A DNA stretch of 15,784 nt from Verrucomicrobiota bacterium (GCA_018610125.1 JAHEOI010000075.1:1-15784), one strand, 5' to 3'. Shown: positions 1 through 7,176, counted from the first letter of the stretch. The notes: generated by a model from the letters alone, not told the origin. Made by a program: numbers and translations.

Positions 1-1
1 T

Positions 2-1912
2 ATGAAGAGAAGCATGAAACAAATGGCATTGGCCTTTGCCTTGCCGCTGGTGATGGGAATCACGGGGTGCGGTCCGGGGGGAGAGCCCAGCGGCGCTTCG
101 CAGGGGAATGGGAGTAAAAAAGGGCCGGCTGAGCAGTCGTATGTCGCCCCCGGGGAAAAGGATACCTATTACCTCTTTTATTCCGGTGGGCATTCGGGAC
201 AGGTCTTTGTGTCCGCGCTTCCGTCGATGCGTCATATTGCGACGATTCCGGTCTTTTCACCTTACCCCGGGACGGGATATGGCTTTGATGAAGAGTCGAG
301 CAAGATGCTGGGGGAATACACCTGGGGCGATGTCCATCATCCGGGCCTTTCCAAAACGGAAGGGCAGTACGATGGTCGTTGGCTCTTTGTGAATGACAAT
401 GCGAACAATCGCGTCGCTCGAATTGATCTCCGGGATTTCAAGACGAAGCAGATCCTGGGGCCGATTCCGAATTCGATGGGCAATCACGGCTCGTCGTTTG
501 TAACCGAGAACACGGAGTACTTGCTGGTGGGGACCCGATTTTCGGTGCCGTTGCCAAAAGGCCGATATGCGGATCCGGCGAATTATTCCGAAGAGTTCAA
601 TGGGATGGTTAGCGGGATTGAAGTGGATCCAAAGACGGGGAAAATGAGTGTGGGCTGGCAGGTAAAAACACCGCCGTTTAATTGGGACCTCGGGTCGACA
701 GGAAAAGGGCCGAGCAGCGGCTGGGCCTTTTGGACCTCCTACAATACCGAGATGGCAAATACGGTTCTCGAGTCCGGCGCAAGCCAGCGCGATCGGGACT
801 ACGCGGCATTTGTCAATTGGAAAGCAGCCGAAAAGGCCGTGGCCGACGGTAACGTGGAGATGCTGGATGGTGTGCCGCTGATCGATCCGAGTCAAACGCC
901 CGGCGTTATGTATTTTGTGCCGATCGGCAAGTCACCGCACGGCATCGATACGGATCCTTCCGGACGATGGATCGCCGCCAGCGGTAAGCTGCAGCCGACG
1001 GTCTCTGTGTTTGATTTTGAAAAGGTCCTCACGGCGATTGAAAACGAAGATTATCAGGGTGAATTCCGCGGCGTGCCGATCCTGAACTACGACAGTGTCC
1101 TTGAAGGAGAGGTGCCGGTCGGACTCGGGCCGCTTCATACGCAATACGACGGCAACGGTAATGGATATACCTCCTTGTTTATCGAGTCGGCGGTGGCGAA
1201 GTGGAAGCTGCCCCCTTGGAGCGAGGAAGAGAAAGCCGAGATGGAAAAGACGGTGCTCGACAAGATCGAGGTCCATTACAATATCGGACATTTGGTTATC
1301 GGTGGCAGCGACACCAAGAAGCCTTACGGCGAGTGGCTTGTGGCAATGAATAAGCTCTCTAAAGGACGCCATGTCTCTGTCGGTCCCTCCCAGCCTGAAT
1401 CGAGCCAATTGATCGATATTACAGGAGAGAAGATGAATATGGTCTACGAGGCGTATACCGAGCCGGAGCCGCACTTTGCGCAAATCCTTAAGGTGGATGC
1501 GATCGATCCGATCGAGGTCTATCCCAAGGAGGAGAACGAGCATCCGCACGCTGTCTGGAACCAGGAGGAGGCGAATGTCACCCGCAAAGGAGACAAGGTG
1601 ATTGCGGAGCTCATTGCCGTGCGCAGCCGGTTTGCGCCGGACCGGATTGATGCCAAGGTCGGCGATACCTTGGAAATTCATCTGACAAACATTGAACAGT
1701 CAACCGACATGATTCACGGCTTCGGCATTGCCGAGCATAATATCAATGTTGTGGTCGATCCCGGCGAGACCAAGACCATTCGAGTGAAGCTTACCAAATC
1801 GGGCGTTTTCCCGTTCTATTGCACCAACTTCTGCTCGGCCTTGCATCAGGAGATGCAGGGATACCTGGCAATCGCCCCGGCGGAGGAGAAAGATGTCGCC
1901 ATGGCACGATAG
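2..1912 (+). CDS. nosZ: Clade II (Sec/lipoprotein-type) nitrous oxide reductase NosZ
   Basis: This periplasmic multicopper enzyme reduces N2O to N2. The 636-residue frame has a lipoprotein-like leader: a hydrophobic stretch at 7-20 and Cys23 in an ITGC lipobox, with no twin-arginine motif. This is the clade II pattern. The N-terminal beta-propeller carries all seven expected CuZ histidines: H112/H113 (DVHHPG), H162 (GNHG), H313 (SPHGID), H379 (PLHTQYDG), H430 (NIGHL) and H491 (EPHF). The C-terminal cupredoxin domain (about 525-625) has the CuA ligands H572, C607, C611, H615 and M618 (CTNFC-SALHQEM). There is no fused cytochrome c domain (no CXXCH). The start is at the window edge, so its ribosome binding site is not visible; Met5 (position 14) or an upstream start is possible. 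A perfect hairpin follows the stop, then nosB, nosD, nosF and nosY. Identification is firm because the full ligand set is seen; clade assignment rests on the leader and the nosB neighbour. Confidence 0.97.
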   Translation: MKRSMKQMALAFALPLVMGITGCGPGGEPSGASQGNGSKKGPAEQSYVAPGEKDTYYLFYSGGHSGQVFVSALPSMRHIATIPVFSPYPGTGYGFDEESSKMLGEYTWGDVHHPGLSKTEGQYDGRWLFVNDNANNRVARIDLRDFKTKQILGPIPNSMGNHGSSFVTENTEYLLVGTRFSVPLPKGRYADPANYSEEFNGMVSGIEVDPKTGKMSVGWQVKTPPFNWDLGSTGKGPSSGWAFWTSYNTEMANTVLESGASQRDRDYAAFVNWKAAEKAVADGNVEMLDGVPLIDPSQTPGVMYFVPIGKSPHGIDTDPSGRWIAASGKLQPTVSVFDFEKVLTAIENEDYQGEFRGVPILNYDSVLEGEVPVGLGPLHTQYDGNGNGYTSLFIESAVAKWKLPPWSEEEKAEMEKTVLDKIEVHYNIGHLVIGGSDTKKPYGEWLVAMNKLSKGRHVSVGPSQPESSQLIDITGEKMNMVYEAYTEPEPHFAQILKVDAIDPIEVYPKEENEHPHAVWNQEEANVTRKGDKVIAELIAVRSRFAPDRIDAKVGDTLEIHLTNIEQSTDMIHGFGIAEHNINVVVDPGETKTIRVKLTKSGVFPFYCTNFCSALHQEMQGYLAIAPAEEKDVAMAR

Positions 1913-1919
1913 AATCGGA

Positions 1920-1954
1920 GCATCCCGGATTGCTTGACAAGCAATCCGGGATGC
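1920..1954 (+). terminator. Perfect 16-bp hairpin between nosZ and nosB
   Basis: A perfect inverted repeat begins 8 bases after the nosZ stop: arms 1920-1935 (gcatcccggattgctt) and 1939-1954, separated by the 3-nt loop gac. No T-run follows on either strand, so it is not a canonical intrinsic terminator. It could instead protect the 3' end of nosZ mRNA, cause partial termination that lowers expression of the downstream assembly genes, or be a copy of a dispersed palindromic repeat. The hairpin is seen directly; its role is inferred. Confidence 0.6.
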
Positions 1955-2096
1955 GACTGGACAATCAAAGTAGAAGCGGCTGCCGGCCGGTTCGTTCGCT
2001 CCTCTTTATTGTGCAGAAACTTTTGCAACGATCGAGAGGGCGAGTCCCGCGGCAGTGAAAATGCAGCCTGGGCATGGCCGAGGAAATCGAAGCGTT

Positions 2097-2714
2097 ATGA
2101 GACCATTTTTAAAGAGCGAATATCGTTTTTTAAGTAAACCGTTAAACCTGGTATCGCGTATCTGCCTATTGGTGGGGGCGCTGGCGATCGGGTTGTCATT
2201 CTTGTTCCCTTTGTGGAATATCTACCTCGAGGCGCCTCAGTATCAGGAAGGCTTGCAGTTGGATATTTATGCTTATCAGCTTAAGGCCGGAAACAATGGC
2301 CAAGACCTGTTTGAGATTAATAACCTCAATCATTACATCGGGATGAAACCGATCAAGGAAGCCGATTTCGTGGAGATGCGATGGATGCCGTTTGCTTTGG
2401 GCTTGTTCATCCTGTTGGCATTGCGCGCCGCGGTGTTCGGGCAGATGGGGAACCTGGTGGATTTGTTCGCGCTGTTTAGCTATTTTGGCTTGTTTTCGTT
2501 GGGCGCGTTTTATTACCGGCTCTACTCTTACGGACATAATCTTGATCCGAATGCGCCAATGACGATCGAGCCGTTTACGCCGGAGCTTTTTGGGAAGAAC
2601 GAGATCGCGAATTTCACTCAATGGAGCTATCCCCAAATGGGGAGTTATCTGCTGATCGTGTTTGTCGTGGCAATCCTGGCTGCGGCATGGTTCTCGAGGA
2701 AGGAGCAGTTATAG
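2097..2714 (+). CDS. nosB: NosB-like four-helix membrane protein of clade II nos clusters
   Basis: A 205-residue integral membrane protein when started at ATG 2097. Predicted helices lie at about 21-43, 97-115, 120-142 and 182-199. The loop between helices 1 and 2 (about 44-95) carries the conserved-looking segments EAPQYQEGL and INNLNHYIGM, which I associate with the NosB family and related proteins near copper and respiratory genes. The position directly between nosZ and nosD is the standard clade II location of nosB. Its biochemical role is not established; help in NosZ export, maturation or electron delivery is commonly suggested. In-frame starts also exist at GTG 2055 and ATG 2061. I prefer 2097 because the extra residues are polar and a GAGGA stretch at 2080-2084 precedes it, though the spacing is long. 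The 184-bp gap from nosZ holds a hairpin, so this gene may be less expressed than nosZ. Confidence 0.82.
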   Translation: MRPFLKSEYRFLSKPLNLVSRICLLVGALAIGLSFLFPLWNIYLEAPQYQEGLQLDIYAYQLKAGNNGQDLFEINNLNHYIGMKPIKEADFVEMRWMPFALGLFILLALRAAVFGQMGNLVDLFALFSYFGLFSLGAFYYRLYSYGHNLDPNAPMTIEPFTPELFGKNEIANFTQWSYPQMGSYLLIVFVVAILAAAWFSRKEQL

Positions 2715-2726
2715 CCGGCCGCCACG

Positions 2727-2776
2727 TGGCTTGAACAAAGCAAATTTGATGCTTTTGAGTCAAGTTTTGGCGCTCT
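2727..2776 (+). repeat. Possible dispersed-repeat copy upstream of nosD
   Basis: The nosB-nosD gap contains a segment (from ggcttgaac through tgagtcaagttttgg, ending near 2776) that resembles, on the opposite strand, a segment at about 10755-10807. The two share the 13-mer tgagtcaagtttt, plus gcaaa, tttg and ttgaa in the same order. A 13-mer alone could occur by chance in a window this long; the ordered extra matches make common origin plausible. It includes the short palindrome TTGA-G-TCAA. Confidence 0.35.
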
Positions 2777-2792
2777 AAGGAATTCAGTACGT

Positions 2793-4166
2793 ATGGAAAA
2801 AGCAGGAGAGTGGCAGCTTTTAACAGGTCGCGGGAAATCGTCGTGCGCGGCCGTGCTTGCGATGGTGACGATGCTGTGTGCGGGCATCGCTGTCCGGGCC
2901 GATTTGCAGGGCCGAATTCACGAGGCGGCCCCGGGCGCCGTGATCGTTGTGGAGAATGGCCATCACCCGGGAGGACTCACGATCGATAAGCCGCTTACAT
3001 TAAGGGGCTTGGGGCGGCCCGTGATCGATGGTGAAGGAAAGGGCCATGTGATTCATGTTCTGGCCGAGAACGTCACGATCGAAGGCTTTCAAGTGCAGGG
3101 CTCCGGTGTGCAATTGTCAAAGGACCACTCAGGGATTCTAATCGAAGGAGACCGAGCGACGATCCGGGATAATCGGATCCGTGACTCCCTGCATGGGATC
3201 TATGTCAAAAAAGCGGATGAGGCACGTATCGAGGGAAACCGGGTGGAAGGGAAAACGGAGCTGACCGTGCCCGCTTCGAAGGCCCCCGAAGAGGCGCTTG
3301 TGCCGAGCGGAGCGGAGACCTGCCAAGTCACGTTGGGGCAGAATCAACGCGGCAACGGGATCCATTTTTGGAATTCCTCGGGCAATGTCATTGAAGGGAA
3401 TACGATTACTAAGACAAGGGACGGCATCTATTTCTCGTTTGCCCATCGAACCCGAGTTCGCCGGAATAAGATCTTTCAAGTGCGGTATGGTCTACACTAC
3501 ATGTATTCCGATGACAATGTATTTGAGCACAATGAATTTCGTGACAATGCGGCCGGCGCGGCGATTATGTACTCGGAAAGCCTTTTCGTGCATCGTAACC
3601 GATTCGTCAATAACCGGGGCCATCGCGCATATGGGATGCTCCTTCAATCGGTCGATCGAACTCGTATCCTGGACAACGAGATCAGCGGCAACACGATCGG
3701 GCTCTACTTGGAAAACAGTAACGGCAATTTCAGTCGTAAGAACCAAATCCAACGCAATTACATCGGAATTCGCTTAACCAGCAGCTCCAGCGAGAACCGG
3801 TTTACGGAAAATCGCTTTCACGCCAATATCCATTCGGTTGAATTGACAGGGGGAGCCGAAGGAAACGAATGGGCTGTCGAGGGTAAGGGGAATTTCTGGG
3901 ATGGCGTGCGACCGGACGATTTCGATGGAGACGGGGTAGGCGAGATCCCTCATCGGGAGGTTGATGTGCTCGGGCGTCATCGCCGTGATTTTCCCGAGAT
4001 CGCTCTCCTTTCGGAGAGTCCCGTTTTGCGCGTGTTACAGTTTGTGCATCGCCATGTGGCCTTGTCCGGAGTCCATGGGATCTCCGATCCGTCCCCGCTG
4101 GCGCGTGCGACGGAACGCAATGCGCAAGCGGGCAGGGAAACGTCGAAATCCTCACCTGTAGATTGA
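2793..4166 (+). CDS. nosD: NosD, periplasmic copper-site maturation protein
   Basis: NosD is the periplasmic partner of the NosFY ABC system needed to build the CuZ site of NosZ. The 457-residue protein has a cleavable Sec signal peptide (hydrophobic 17-34, likely cut after Ala36 in AVRA-DLQG). It is followed by CASH/parallel beta-helix repeats over about 60-370, visible as recurring G-I-x-(I/V/F)...N-x-(I/F) coils. Family-typical stretches are YGLHYMYSDDNVFEHNEF (232-249), AIMYSES (257-263) and, near the end, NFWDGVRPDDFDGDGVGEIP (367-386). A variable C-terminal tail of about 60 residues follows. The ATG is preceded by aagg at 2777-2780, about 12 bases upstream. The gene ends only 3 bases before nosF, so the two are probably translationally coupled. 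The first 16 residues before the hydrophobic core are long for a signal peptide, but no better start was found. Confidence 0.94.
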   Translation: MEKAGEWQLLTGRGKSSCAAVLAMVTMLCAGIAVRADLQGRIHEAAPGAVIVVENGHHPGGLTIDKPLTLRGLGRPVIDGEGKGHVIHVLAENVTIEGFQVQGSGVQLSKDHSGILIEGDRATIRDNRIRDSLHGIYVKKADEARIEGNRVEGKTELTVPASKAPEEALVPSGAETCQVTLGQNQRGNGIHFWNSSGNVIEGNTITKTRDGIYFSFAHRTRVRRNKIFQVRYGLHYMYSDDNVFEHNEFRDNAAGAAIMYSESLFVHRNRFVNNRGHRAYGMLLQSVDRTRILDNEISGNTIGLYLENSNGNFSRKNQIQRNYIGIRLTSSSSENRFTENRFHANIHSVELTGGAEGNEWAVEGKGNFWDGVRPDDFDGDGVGEIPHREVDVLGRHRRDFPEIALLSESPVLRVLQFVHRHVALSGVHGISDPSPLARATERNAQAGRETSKSSPVD

Positions 4167-4169
4167 AGC

Positions 4170-4931
4170 ATGATAGAAGTCAAAGCGATTCATAAGCGTT
4201 ATCGGAAGAATCGGGTCCTAAACGGGCTATCCTTCCGGGCGCAACCGGGGCAGATCACGTTGTTGGTGGGCCCGAACGGAGCCGGCAAGACCACCACATT
4301 GAGAATACTCTCGGGATTGGCGCGAGCGGATCGCGGTGAGGCGATCGTAGGTGGCATCTGCGTGCGGGCCCGCCGGTTGGAGGCACAAGCGCAAATCAGT
4401 TTCCTCCCGCAGCGTCCGGATTTTCATCCAAATCTTTCCACGGCTCGGCTGTTGACTTTCTATGCGCGGCTGCGAGGGGTGGGGAATGACCGCGTTCAAG
4501 AGGTCGTTGAGCTGACCGGGCTCAATTCGGTTTGGCATCATGCTTCGGGGACCCTTTCCGGCGGGATGCGACAGCGTCTCGGATTGGCGCTCTTGTTTTT
4601 GCCGGATACGCCGTTCCTGATTCTGGATGAACCGGGATTGAGCCTCGATCCGGAATGGCGGGATCAGTTGAAGGAACTGCTTATCGGGGAGGCGCGACGC
4701 GGCAAAACGGTCTTGGTGGCCACCCATCTCTTGGGTGAGTGGGAAGGGAATGTCCATCGCTGTCTCCTTTGCCGGAACGGGCAAATCGAGCGAGAGCTCG
4801 ACCCGAATGCATTGCAGAGCGCGTTCCGCGATGTGAGTCGGGAAGAGTCGGCAAACAAGCCGGCGAGTGACGCGTTGCCTCAGACGAGACAAGGCGTGTC
4901 GGCGCCCTGCACACCCAGAGCTGAGCCCTAG
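4170..4931 (+). CDS. nosF: NosF, ABC transporter ATP-binding protein
   Basis: This cytoplasmic ATPase pairs with the NosY permease and supports NosD during assembly of the NosZ copper-sulfur centre. All ABC motifs are present: Walker A GPNGAGKT (34-41), Q-loop Gln81, signature LSGGMRQRL (129-137), Walker B FLILDEP (149-155) and switch His186 (ATHLL). It starts 3 bases after nosD with no clear Shine-Dalgarno of its own, consistent with coupling to nosD. The last 30 or so residues (ESANKPASDALPQTR and on) are low-complexity and unlike the rest. The stop codon lies inside the stem of the structured element that follows, so the C-terminus may have been set or shortened by insertion of that element. 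The family call is firm from the motifs; the NosF name comes from its place between nosD and nosY. Confidence 0.92.
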   Translation: MIEVKAIHKRYRKNRVLNGLSFRAQPGQITLLVGPNGAGKTTTLRILSGLARADRGEAIVGGICVRARRLEAQAQISFLPQRPDFHPNLSTARLLTFYARLRGVGNDRVQEVVELTGLNSVWHHASGTLSGGMRQRLGLALLFLPDTPFLILDEPGLSLDPEWRDQLKELLIGEARRGKTVLVATHLLGEWEGNVHRCLLCRNGQIERELDPNALQSAFRDVSREESANKPASDALPQTRQGVSAPCTPRAEP

Positions 4932-5050
4932 GCTACATTGAGTTGCCCCGTTCGGGCATTGTTCGAGAGCGCCAAAGGTGCGGGGCAACATAGCCCAGGG
5001 TTCCACCTGGAGGAACCGAAACGTAGACGAATTCAAGCCCTGTAAGGGCG
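4926..5050 (+). repeat. Multi-hairpin repeat-like element between nosF and nosY
   Basis: The 176-bp nosF-nosY gap and the nosF stop hold nested inverted repeats. Arms 4926-4935 and 4991-5000 match 9 of 10. Arms 4942-4950 (gttgccccg) and 4981-4989 (cggggcaac) match perfectly around a 30-nt loop. Arms 4999-5004 (ggttcc) and 5012-5017 (ggaacc) close a 7-nt loop, and gccct-gta-agggc forms a hairpin at 5037-5049. The layout, with agccctgtaagggcg near one end and a tagcccagggtt core, resembles small dispersed intergenic repeats that I recall from Verrucomicrobiota, Planctomycetota and Bacteroidota, often suspected to be mobilised by REP-type (RAYT) transposases. The structure is seen; the family link is from memory and unverified. 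A further small hairpin (aaccgt-att-acggtt) lies at 5073-5087, just before nosY. Confidence 0.6.
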
Positions 5051-5107
5051 AGTCAGAGATGAACATTTTCCGAACCGTATTACGGTTAGCGGAGCTCATA
5101 TCAAATT

Positions 5108-5902
5108 ATGACACCATTTGCCATTAAAACGTTTTGCGCCGTGTTTTGGCGTGAAGCCTATGCCGTTGTACAGAACCGATTTTTGTATGGGTTTTCAGCC
5201 GTCGTTCTCGCCTCCGGACTGGCTCCTTATTTTCTAACCGGCGGGGATGTGCGGGCGACTGCACCCCTGGTGTTATTGCAGGCCGTACTCTATCTGGTAT
5301 CCCTGTTTGCTATGCTGATCGGACTGAGCTCCGCGCATGGTGAGCACGAGGAGTCGGCCGTGCTTCTTAGCCATCCCGTGAGTCGACCCGGCATCGTCGC
5401 CGGAAAATTCCTGGCGTTGTGGGCGACATTGGCATTGGGATTGGTGGGCTTGATTGTGCCATCGCTCCTTGCAAACGGGGGGGTACAGCAGCTCCTTCTG
5501 CTAGGATGCGGGGGAGTGCTGATCGCCGGCACATTTTTGAGCTTTGGGCTTGCGATCGGCATGACTTGCCGTAACCAGACTCGGGGGCTCATTCTTGGGA
5601 TATTGGTCTGGCTCCTCTTCTTGGTAGGCTTCGATGCCCTCGCTCTTGTCGGTGCTGGATCCGCCTTCTTTCAAGATCGAACCGCGATCTGGGTGGGGCA
5701 ACTGATGCTCAACCCGCTGGACGCGTTCCGGATCGCCGGTCTGTTCCTGTTTCAAGAGGTCCCCGAGGCGGTGGCGGGCGATAAAGGCCTCGTCAAGTGG
5801 TGGCTCAATCACCTCGGCGGCTGGCTTGGCGTTATTTCGATCGCCTGGATGGGTTTGGCGCTCATTTGGAGCGCGCGGGTACTGGAGCGAAGGGAAGTTT
5901 AG
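5108..5902 (+). CDS. nosY: NosY, ABC-2 type permease
   Basis: NosY is the inner-membrane permease of the NosDFY complex, thought to supply a sulfur species or otherwise support CuZ maturation. The 264-residue protein has six predicted helices at about 25-44, 52-74, 97-121, 128-152, 159-181 and 236-258. It has a charged cytoplasmic loop after helix 2 (GEHEESAVLLSHPVSR, 78-93) typical of ABC-2 permeases, and the NosY-like LNPLDAFRIAGLF segment at 201-213. Initiation at ATG 5108 has only a distant ggag (5091-5094). It is separated from nosF by a structured element, unusual for a nosFY pair that is normally adjacent or overlapping. Its stop overlaps the stop of the convergent DUF488 gene by 4 bases. 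Confidence 0.9.
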   Translation: MTPFAIKTFCAVFWREAYAVVQNRFLYGFSAVVLASGLAPYFLTGGDVRATAPLVLLQAVLYLVSLFAMLIGLSSAHGEHEESAVLLSHPVSRPGIVAGKFLALWATLALGLVGLIVPSLLANGGVQQLLLLGCGGVLIAGTFLSFGLAIGMTCRNQTRGLILGILVWLLFLVGFDALALVGAGSAFFQDRTAIWVGQLMLNPLDAFRIAGLFLFQEVPEAVAGDKGLVKWWLNHLGGWLGVISIAWMGLALIWSARVLERREV

Positions 5903-6255
5903 CGACACGCTTCCAAGAATCCCTTCAAGCAGACGGCGTTGTTGTGCTCCCGGTCCTTGGCGCCGTAGAGCAGGGTGACAGTCGACTCGTTCGCTTTCTC
6001 AAGGAGGTGATTGACGGTTTCACGATTCGACCTAAGCTCCAGGTAGTATCGTTCCTTGAATTCCGGCCATTTGGCTGGATCATGGGCAAACCACTTCCTG
6101 AGCTCGGTGCTTGGCGCGATCGATTTCAACCATTCATCAATCTGCGCGGACTCTTTTTTAAGATTTCGAGGCCAGACACGATCGACCAGGACGCGGTAAC
6201 CATCGTCAGATTGGGGCGGATCATAAACACGCTTTGTTTGGATCCTCATTGGCAT
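5899..6255 (-). CDS. DUF488 family protein (YeaO-like)
   Basis: A 118-residue soluble protein with the hallmark DUF488 motifs VDRVWPR (24-30), EWLKSIAPSTELRKWFAHDP (41-60), W63, FKERY (66-70) and the C-terminal LLYGAKDREHNNA stretch (95-107). Its length is normal for this family. The molecular function of DUF488 is unknown, so none is assigned. ATG 6255 is preceded on its strand by an aaaggt Shine-Dalgarno about 8 bases away; ATG 6249 is a second possible start. It runs towards nosY and shares its last 4 bases with it, so the two transcripts must overlap. It lies 162 bp downstream of the Crp/Fnr regulator gene on the same strand. That gap contains two hairpins, so co-transcription is uncertain. 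Confidence 0.88.
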   Translation of the reverse strand: MPMRIQTKRVYDPPQSDDGYRVLVDRVWPRNLKKESAQIDEWLKSIAPSTELRKWFAHDPAKWPEFKERYYLELRSNRETVNHLLEKANESTVTLLYGAKDREHNNAVCLKGFLEACR

Positions 6256-6289
6256 TGCTTACCTTTACCTTCACGGTTCAAGTGATTCA

Positions 6290-6305
6290 ACGTCGTGGAC
6301 GACGT
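6290..6305. repeat. Short hairpin upstream of the DUF488 gene
   Basis: The sequence acgtcgt-gg-acgacgt is a perfect inverted repeat 35 bp upstream of the DUF488 start codon. It could be a protein-binding palindrome or a small RNA hairpin in the leader. No further support was seen. Confidence 0.35.
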
Positions 6306-6320
6306 CCCGTCCCATAAGCA

Positions 6321-6368
6321 TTAACCTAACCCCTCACCTCAATCCTCTCCTCTTGGAAAGGGGAGAGG
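6321..6368. repeat. CT-rich hairpin element of the cccctcacc...ggggagagg type
   Basis: A pyrimidine-rich run (taacccctcacctcaatcc and on) leads into a hairpin with arms cctctcctctt (6344-6354) and aaggggagagg (6358-6368) and a 3-nt loop; the pairing includes one U-G wobble. It closely resembles a short intergenic repeat common in many bacterial genomes. It sits about 50 bp after the Crp/Fnr stop on that gene's strand, where it might also act as a transcript end, but no T-run follows. Confidence 0.5.
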
Positions 6369-6417
6369 AAGCTCATTGCAAGGCGATTGGTCTGCCGGTC
6401 CGCAAGTCCCTCGATGG

Positions 6418-7131
6418 TTATTCGAGGTAGCGTTGAAGTCCCTCGCGGTCCAATAAGGTGATTGTTCGCCTATCAACCTGGATAAGGCCCTCATCCCGAA
6501 AACGAGCGAGCGTCCGGGATAGCGTCTCGCTGGTGACGCCCAACTGATTCGCCAGCGTTCGTTTATTGGTGGTAAGCTCGACGACATGCTCGTGGTCACA
6601 GGGTGCGCCTCGGCGATTACGAAGGAGCCAATGTGCCAACCGCGACTCGATTTGCTTGAACTTGAGATCTTCAAGGAGCTGAACGAGGTGCTTGAGGTGG
6701 ACACTCATCGATGTGAGCATCTGGAGGGCAAGCTGAGGCATCTTAAAGATGAGCTCGCGGAATTCCTGCTTCCGAATCAAGATGACTTGGGACGATTCCA
6801 ACGCTACGGCATCGGCCGGGTAGGTGTCGACCGTGGTCAAGGTGATCTCGGCAAAGGGTTCACCCTGCCGGAAGATACAGATGATCTGTTCTTTGCCCTC
6901 CGGTGTGACACGGTGCACATTGATCGCACCGCTGTGAACAACATAAAAGCCCTGAGCCTTTTCGTGCTCTCGGAACAGGAATTCCCCTTTTTCCAATGAT
7001 TTGAGCACGCAGGTGTCCGCTACTCGCTGTAGGTCTTCATTGGTAAGGTCTTGGAATAGGCGACACTCCCGTAACGTGTTGCAAATCGCGGTCCGTTTGA
7101 AATCCCGTCTGGTTTCTGTGTCAAGAGGCAT
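6418..7131 (-). CDS. Crp/Fnr-family transcriptional regulator
   Basis: A 237-residue regulator with an N-terminal cyclic-nucleotide-binding-type beta-roll (about 24-130), a dimerisation helix (about 132-165) and a C-terminal winged helix-turn-helix (about 185-228; NKRTLANQLGVTSETLSRTL at 189-208). The recognition helix has E202-x-x-S205-R206, the FNR-type pattern that reads TTGAT half-sites. The cysteines (17, 23, 41, 85, 178) do not match the FNR iron-sulfur spacing, so an oxygen-sensing cluster is not supported. A DNR/NnrR-like role in nitrogen-oxide sensing is possible but unproven. The location next to the nos cluster makes it a candidate nos regulator. Translation from ATG 7131 has a weak gagag upstream. 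The family is certain; the effector and targets are not. Confidence 0.92.
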   Translation of the reverse strand: MPLDTETRRDFKRTAICNTLRECRLFQDLTNEDLQRVADTCVLKSLEKGEFLFREHEKAQGFYVVHSGAINVHRVTPEGKEQIICIFRQGEPFAEITLTTVDTYPADAVALESSQVILIRKQEFRELIFKMPQLALQMLTSMSVHLKHLVQLLEDLKFKQIESRLAHWLLRNRRGAPCDHEHVVELTTNKRTLANQLGVTSETLSRTLARFRDEGLIQVDRRTITLLDREGLQRYLE

Positions 7132-7176
7132 AGGCGTCTCTCAACGGAAACTACCGGATGCGGCTTGGGAGCGCAA

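Noticed and set aside
932..1681. A 249-codon minus-strand frame opposite nosZ
   Set aside because: NosZ is unambiguous here; the antisense frame has no start signal or domain and is Arg/Leu/His-rich as expected for a shadow.
1920..1954. Canonical rho-independent terminator after nosZ
   Set aside because: The stem is ideal but no T-run follows on either strand, so the classical mechanism is not supported; it is kept only as a hairpin of uncertain role.
2746..2766. FNR-box-like TTGAT...GTCAA upstream of nosD
   Set aside because: The half-sites are separated by 8 bases rather than 4 and the second is imperfect; the stretch is better explained as part of a possible repeat.
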